A stretch of DNA of 45,122 bases from a virus: positions 1 through 45,122 of IMG/VR virus record IMGVR_UViG_3300009103_000055. The stretch is one strand, 5' to 3'. The notes beneath the pieces are model-generated. The model saw only the letters and a program-made list of their open reading frames with translations. It had not been told where the DNA came from and did no database searches. Of the stretch, positions 41,733-45,122 are shown one piece after another. Numbering within the stretch: position 1 is the stretch's first letter; every line of letters begins with the position of its first letter. The position numbers and the translations under genes are program-made.

Positions 41733-42487
41733 TTTGAAATAGCCTCTTCGCTATATAACGGTTTTTCAAATACCAATAAATCCTCAACAGCATCTAGGGT
41801 CGGGTCTATTTGGTCGTCATGTTTGTGTGTCATCATAGGTGAGAACTTTCTAAACTCATCTTTATAGTCGCTAACCCAAGGAGCATCTTCAGGTATATGT
41901 ACCCAGCCCATAGCAAAATATTTAACAGCTCCCATAGACCTTAGTACTTTATCGGTGTTTCTCTGGATACCCTCAACAGGTATGAAATAGTCTTGCTTAA
42001 CAGATTGTATGAGACTAGAACCAGAACTCTTATCCTCAATCTTAACTATCTGCGCCCCATTGGGTTTATATATGCTCGGTTTATGCTTATTCCAAAACGC
42101 CACAAGGTTAGATTCTAATTGTGGAGCTTCCCATTTGCCTCTCAATTGGTCAATTAGGAATATACCTTTTGATGGGGATAAGCCCCACATCTGGAACACG
42201 CTCCAGTCATTATGTTCCTTAGTTTTCTGTGCCGTATCGCAGTATATACGATACATACAAATATCAGGCGGTAGTACCGTATAGTATCTCCAGTATTCAT
42301 CTTTGAACATTCCGCCGCCTGGGGGTGATGGTTCTTGCTGATACTGGCTAGCGTGAGTATAAGGATCGCCTTTCTCAATAACTTCTAATTGTTCTACTGT
42401 ATGTTTGAATCCCCACAACGCAGAACCAACAGGTATCTCAGAAGGGATATCTCTAAATGCATCAGCGCTAAAAAGCATATTGCTCAC
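41729..42487 (-). CDS. Terminase large subunit, nuclease half (frame +1)
   Basis: The RNase H-like nuclease domain is visible: YCDTAQKTKEHNDWSVFQMW (first Asp), QIVKIEDKSSGSSLIQ (second acidic residue) and THKHDDQIDPTLDAVE (third). QYQQEPSPPGGGMFKDEYW is the usual segment before it. It is read in a frame one base ahead of the ATPase half. It could start at ATG 42475-42477 with AGGTGAG a few bases upstream, at the GTG 42487, or by +1 frameshift from the ATPase half. A normal large terminase is one polypeptide of about 540 aa. Confidence 0.85.
   Translation of the reverse strand: MSNMLFSADAFRDIPSEIPVGSALWGFKHTVEQLEVIEKGDPYTHASQYQQEPSPPGGGMFKDEYWRYYTVLPPDICMYRIYCDTAQKTKEHNDWSVFQMWGLSPSKGIFLIDQLRGKWEAPQLESNLVAFWNKHKPSIYKPNGAQIVKIEDKSSGSSLIQSVKQDYFIPVEGIQRNTDKVLRSMGAVKYFAMGWVHIPEDAPWVSDYKDEFRKFSPMMTHKHDDQIDPTLDAVEDLLVFEKPLYSEEAISK
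42468..42474 (-). other. Frame-change site TTT-TAG-C in the large terminase
   Basis: In the ATPase frame the codons are GCT TTT TAG, followed by C. Removing one T of the five-T run joins ...EQYAF to SADAFRDIP in one frame. tRNA-Phe on TTT can re-pair on the +1 TTT, and the A-site stop with 3' C resembles the release-factor-2 recoding site (CTT TGA C). Confidence 0.6.
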
Positions 42488-43334
42488 CTGTAGACATAGC
42501 TTTTAATACGCCGTTGATATCTATACGCTTACCATGTGTATAATCTTTATTGTAAGGTTTTTGTAGTATTTCTTCTGTTAAGTGCGTAGGTATTACCAAG
42601 TGATGCCACATATCTCCCGATTTACCTTTTAACAGATAACCTGTCAAGTCTTCTTCATGAATGCGCTGCATAATAACAATCATCGGCACTGTCTCAATTG
42701 CTAGGCGGCTACGCATAGTATTGTTAAACCCATTATTGATAACGTTACGTTTAACATCTGAATAAGCATCTTTAGGCTTAACCGGGTCATCAATAACAAA
42801 AGCGCCTGTGAAACCTTCCTCCATTCTGCCTGCTCGGAAACCTGTTATTTGGCCTCCGGCCGGGACAGCTAACATACCGCCGCCTTCCTGGTTAAACCAC
42901 TTTTTATTACCGCTCTTATCGGTACGAATTTTCATAGGCCAAAGCTGCTGGAACTCTGGTAGTTCTACGGTATCTTTTATTTTAGAGGAGCTTTCTTGAG
43001 CTAGATCGCCAGAATATGAGGCGTGTATAAATTTAGCCCTACTATTTACGGCCAGCCCTCGCGCTATAAAGTTTATTACGGCCTGCTCTGTTTTGGTATA
43101 GCCTGGAGCGATATTGATGACGAGGCGATTTATATGTCCGTCCATTACGGCTTGTAGGACGTACTCAATTACATAATGGTGCCAATTGCGTAACATGGGG
43201 GCACCTTCCCTAAGCTTGAAGAAATAACGCATAAATTGCATGCCGTCTTTTTCAAGCATGTAGCGAAGCATTCTGACTTCATTGTCAGACCAAATTATTT
43301 CGCCTTCTTCTAATATGCGCTCTTTAGAACTCAT
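42468..43334 (-). CDS. Terminase large subunit, ATPase half (288 aa)
   Basis: The packaging ATPase is visible: NIAPGYTKTEQ (Walker A variant, residues 75-84), GAFVIDDP (Walker B) near 177 and MIVIMQRIHEEDLTGYLLKG (coupling motif) near 216-235. The frame ends EQYAF followed by TAG at 42468-42470. The missing nuclease continues in the +1 frame straight after. The stop lies after TTT in a run of five T and before C, as at a +1 recoding site. Sequencing error in that T run is the simplest alternative. Confidence 0.88.
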   Translation of the reverse strand: MSSKERILEEGEIIWSDNEVRMLRYMLEKDGMQFMRYFFKLREGAPMLRNWHHYVIEYVLQAVMDGHINRLVINIAPGYTKTEQAVINFIARGLAVNSRAKFIHASYSGDLAQESSSKIKDTVELPEFQQLWPMKIRTDKSGNKKWFNQEGGGMLAVPAGGQITGFRAGRMEEGFTGAFVIDDPVKPKDAYSDVKRNVINNGFNNTMRSRLAIETVPMIVIMQRIHEEDLTGYLLKGKSGDMWHHLVIPTHLTEEILQKPYNKDYTHGKRIDINGVLKAMSTGEQYAF

Positions 43335-43722
43335 CGTTAAATATTTCCTTAAAGAGCTCTATTTCTTCCTCTGTTAAAGGGGTAGCTGAGGAATCTTCTT
43401 TGTTAGACTTGTCATCGAGTTCGATTTGTTTCTTTTTAGGGTGAATATACTCAGATAAGGATTTAGCAGCTGATAAAGATTTGTCTAGCGGTACATTGGT
43501 ATATTTAAATCTAGAAACAACATGATCTACAATTTCAGCCCAATCAGAACGGCTAGGCTCTCCCCCGCTAAAATCATCTATGTCTCTAACCAGAGCATAT
43601 ATAGACGATATATCTCTGGGATCTTGCCCGTTCATTACGGACTCCATAAAAATCAAAGGATCGACTAATTCACCTTTATTTATGAGTTCTCTATATTGTT
43701 CAACAGTTATAGGTTCAGACAC
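43324..43722 (-). CDS. Terminase small subunit (132 aa, GTG start)
   Basis: This helical acidic protein lies directly before the large terminase and overlaps it by 11 bp, the usual position of the DNA-recognition subunit. The middle (VVSRFKYTNVPLDKSLSAAKSLSEYI) may be the oligomerisation helix pair. The C-terminus (TEEEIELFKEIFNDEF) is acidic, as in subunits that dock on the large terminase. Start is GTG with GGGGGT about 8 nt upstream, and that G run is one arm of a strong hairpin (43723-43773). Confidence 0.75.
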   Translation of the reverse strand: MSEPITVEQYRELINKGELVDPLIFMESVMNGQDPRDISSIYALVRDIDDFSGGEPSRSDWAEIVDHVVSRFKYTNVPLDKSLSAAKSLSEYIHPKKKQIELDDKSNKEDSSATPLTEEEIELFKEIFNDEF

Positions 43723-43773
43723 TACAATTACCCCCAGCTTAATTTTAGTTTAACTTAAGAGGGGGTAATTGTA
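43723..43773 (-). promoter_or_regulatory. Hairpin covering the small-terminase ribosome binding site
   Basis: A perfect 13-bp inverted repeat (TACAATTACCCCC, 43723-43735, and its complement at 43761-43773) with an inner CTTAA/TTAAG pairing would fold directly before the GTG start. The GGGGG that serves as ribosome binding site lies in the stem, so translation of the small terminase may be held down. No T run follows, so it is not a normal terminator. Confidence 0.65.
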
Positions 43774-43796
43774 AATTAAGAAGGTCAGTTTAGATA

Positions 43797-44060
43797 TTAA
43801 GAGTATAGAATAGACCTAACCCTCTCTAGGTCTTTTAGCGGGGCGTCTTCCAACTTATCACCAAACCAATACCATTTGTTTAGCTCTCGACTAAACTCAC
43901 CGTAAGGCACTATATCATTATGCCTCATGTGCAACGGGCTAGGAACACTATCGGTAATCATACTAATTATAAAATTCCTAAGATCAGCGCTAGTATGATC
44001 ATCGCAATACACACTTTTGCCTTCCACCCTCTTACCACAAACAATACAGAACATTTTCAT
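43797..44060 (-). CDS. Small zinc-ribbon-like protein (87 aa)
   Basis: The N-terminus has four likely metal ligands: MFCIVCGKRVEGKSVYCDDH, with C-x2-C and then C-x2-H. The rest is mixed charged, with WYWFGDKLEDAPLKDLERV at the end. Small zinc-ribbon proteins in phages often bind nucleic acid or act on host RNA polymerase, but there is no direct clue here. GGAGG lies upstream of the ATG. It sits before the terminase genes. Confidence 0.68.
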   Translation of the reverse strand: MKMFCIVCGKRVEGKSVYCDDHTSADLRNFIISMITDSVPSPLHMRHNDIVPYGEFSRELNKWYWFGDKLEDAPLKDLERVRSILYS

Positions 44061-44085
44061 TCCTCCTATAGAGCTAAGGAAGTTT

Positions 44086-44307
44086 TCACCCTTCCCATTT
44101 AACGCATATTGAATCTATCTGTAGAGTACCATCTTCTAGTAACTCTACAGTATTTTTGTAATATTCACCGTCCCCACAAGCTTCCCATATTCTAACCGCT
44201 GTATTATAAGGAGTGATCATAATGGGGGTGGTGACTAACGGCTCTGGAATATGAGTAGCACAACCAACATTAAACAAGATCGATAAAACAACAATTAACT
44301 TTTCCAT
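44086..44307 (-). CDS. Putative small lipoprotein (73 aa)
   Basis: The N-terminus (MEKLIVVLSILFNVGC) is a typical short lipoprotein signal with Gly-Cys at the processing point, although Asn at -3 is not the classic residue. The mature part is about 57 residues with two more Cys. Outer-membrane spanin subunits are also short lipoproteins, but this one is not Pro-rich and lies far from the lysis genes, so spanin is unlikely though not excluded. Confidence 0.62.
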   Translation of the reverse strand: MEKLIVVLSILFNVGCATHIPEPLVTTPIMITPYNTAVRIWEACGDGEYYKNTVELLEDGTLQIDSICVKWEG

Positions 44308-44366
44308 AATACTTCCTCTTTATAAATTGGTCCCTCTTAGGGGTTGGTGTTTAGGCTTGAATCCTA

Positions 44367-44534
44367 TCAGCCTCTGAAGTATGTAGTTTTATTATCATGA
44401 AAGCAAGATTTATTTTTAGAAATACATTTATCCTTCATTTCTTGATAACGCTTTTCCATTTTATAATTAAGTACTATTAAGGATACAGCAACAATTATTA
44501 CCCAAAGTATAATACTTATTAGTAAAGTGTCCAT
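44367..44534 (-). CDS. Small single-pass membrane protein (55 aa)
   Basis: An ATG at 44532-44534, with AGGTG about 8 nt upstream, opens a 55-codon frame. Residues 4-23 (LLISIILWVIIVAVSLIVLN) are a clear membrane helix and the remainder is basic and polar with two Cys. It fills the space between the HigA-like gene and the lipoprotein gene. No family was recognised. Positive charges after the helix suggest that the C-terminus is cytoplasmic. Confidence 0.65.
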   Translation of the reverse strand: MDTLLISIILWVIIVAVSLIVLNYKMEKRYQEMKDKCISKNKSCFHDNKTTYFRG

Positions 44535-44547
44535 ATTAATTCACCTA

Positions 44548-44991
44548 TTAGTAAATTGAGAAAGGTAAAGATCTTTGGCTAGATACCACATGAGGCTTAA
44601 GTTCTAAGTTCTCATGTATAAATTTCAGCTGATCAACAGTGAAGTTTAAATCTTTACCACCGTTTATCTGTGTTAGATATATTCTAAGTTTCTTTGTAAT
44701 GATATTTTCTGTAGATAGGCCGTTATATTGTGATTCTTGCCATGAGTCGTAGTCGGCTTGTGCGTTTAACCATAACCTATGAGAGACACCGGTATAGTCT
44801 TCCAGCTTCCTAGCCAGATAGTGGTCGCAACGGTTAGAACCTGCTAAAAACATTTCAAAGGATTTAAGATCTACTCTCATTGCCCTGGCTATTCGGCGGA
44901 TCTCATCCTCACCACCAGAATTCTTTACAAACTCAATAAGGAATATTTCTCCAGGGTGAAGCGGGTTTTCCCATCTATCGTTAGTTTCCAT
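44548..44991 (-). CDS. HigA-like antitoxin-type HTH protein (147 aa)
   Basis: LHPGEIFLIEFVKNSGGEDEIRRIARAMRVD, then RLWLNAQADYDSW near residues 70-82, fit the HigA/VapI antitoxin HTH family (HPGE... and WLNLQ...YD). The ATG at 44991 follows GGAG by 8 nt and is preferred over the ATG at 45018. The 55-residue C-terminal extension is not part of the usual 90-100-aa antitoxin. No HigB toxin gene was seen nearby. It is the first gene after the genome junction, so it could be a regulator of late genes or a lone antitoxin against host HigB. Confidence 0.75.
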   Translation of the reverse strand: METNDRWENPLHPGEIFLIEFVKNSGGEDEIRRIARAMRVDLKSFEMFLAGSNRCDHYLARKLEDYTGVSHRLWLNAQADYDSWQESQYNGLSTENIITKKLRIYLTQINGGKDLNFTVDQLKFIHENLELKPHVVSSQRSLPFSIY

Positions 44992-45023
44992 TGTAATTCT
45001 CCAGATATTTTTCTTCATTTCAC

Positions 45024-45054
45024 TAGCGGTTAGTTTGTATAGGTTTTTAGTTTT
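45024..45054. repeat. Left arm of a 31-nt inverted repeat across the genome junction
   Basis: This arm is the reverse complement of 85-115 with 29 of 31 positions matching by eye. On the closed circle the arms are separated by 87 nt that include the 65-bp terminal repeat and a 20-bp palindrome. Both arms carry the string CTATACAAACTAAC when read towards the outside. It lies just upstream of the HigA-like gene, so it could serve an origin, a promoter/operator, or both. Confidence 0.85.
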
Positions 45055-45057
45055 ATT

Positions 45058-45122
45058 TAATTAAAACAAAAATAAAAATCGTTTTTTATGTGATTAAAAA
45101 ACTGATTAAAAATGCGATTTTT
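45058..45122. repeat. Terminal direct repeat, right copy (65 bp)
   Basis: Exact copy of bases 1-65. Joining the two copies closes the circle in an intergenic region between the minus-strand gene ending at 190 and the minus-strand HigA-like gene starting at 44991, so no gene is broken at the junction. Confidence 0.95.

Noticed and set aside
44086-44307. Outer-membrane spanin (Rz1-like)
   Set aside because: It has a lipoprotein-like start but is not Pro-rich, is not nested in an Rz-like gene, and lies about 27 kb from the endolysin and holin.
1-45122. tRNA genes
   Set aside because: No cloverleaf with the conserved GGTTCRA-type arm was noticed on either strand during reading. A tRNA search program would be needed to exclude them fully.

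Overview
The window looks like one complete, circularly closed genome of a contractile-tailed (myovirus-type) phage of about 45.06 kb. The first 65 bases recur exactly as the last 65, and the gene set is complete from small terminase to lysis. It is AT-rich. No tRNA, integrase, ribosomal or host gene was seen. Two small lipoprotein-like proteins and Gram-negative-type phage families (DUF1073 portal, DUF2184 capsid, DUF3383 sheath, DUF3277 tube, GTA-type holin, M15 endolysin) suggest a Gram-negative, possibly marine gammaproteobacterial host. The host assignment is inference.

Layout. (1) Positions 45019-45122 and 1-189 form one AT-rich intergenic region when the circle is closed. It holds a 31-nt inverted repeat, a 20-bp palindrome and a 17-bp tandem repeat, and is the best origin candidate. 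(2) Positions 190-5361, minus strand, are an early operon read leftwards: Cro-like HTH protein, primase-polymerase/SF3 helicase, coiled-coil protein, lipoprotein, tiny membrane proteins, DEDDh exonuclease and unknowns. Several tiny genes overlap their neighbours by ATGA or TAATG. (3) Positions 5362-5584 are a divergent control region with six 12-bp repeats and a promoter facing each way. (4) Positions 5585-16628, plus strand, carry replication and nucleotide metabolism: DUF2800 nuclease, DUF2815 ssDNA-binding protein, a TET-associated-type glycosyltransferase, a thymidylate-synthase-family enzyme, HD nucleotidase, DUF3310, dCTP deaminase, family B DNA polymerase, a separately transcribed coiled-coil protein, VRR-NUC nuclease and SNF2 helicase. 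(5) Positions 45018 down to 16618, minus strand, are the late operon: HigA-like regulator, small proteins, terminase, portal, head morphogenesis, head decoration and fibres, scaffold/protease, capsid, connectors, sheath, tube, chaperones, tape measure, baseplate, tail fibre, endolysin and holin. It meets the rightward operon tail to tail.

How it may work together. A small repressor probably controls the early divergent promoters through the 12-bp repeats. dCTP deaminase, the TS-like hydroxymethylase, the HD nucleotidase and the glycosyltransferase form a plausible pathway for making and sugar-decorating a modified pyrimidine in phage DNA. The primase-helicase, polymerase, SSB and nucleases replicate it. 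Two recoding signals stand out in the late operon: a -1 slippery heptamer (GGGTTTT) in the tail chaperone gene and a TTT-TAG-C junction where the large terminase changes frame by +1. All family calls are from reading the protein sequences by eye; no database search was run.
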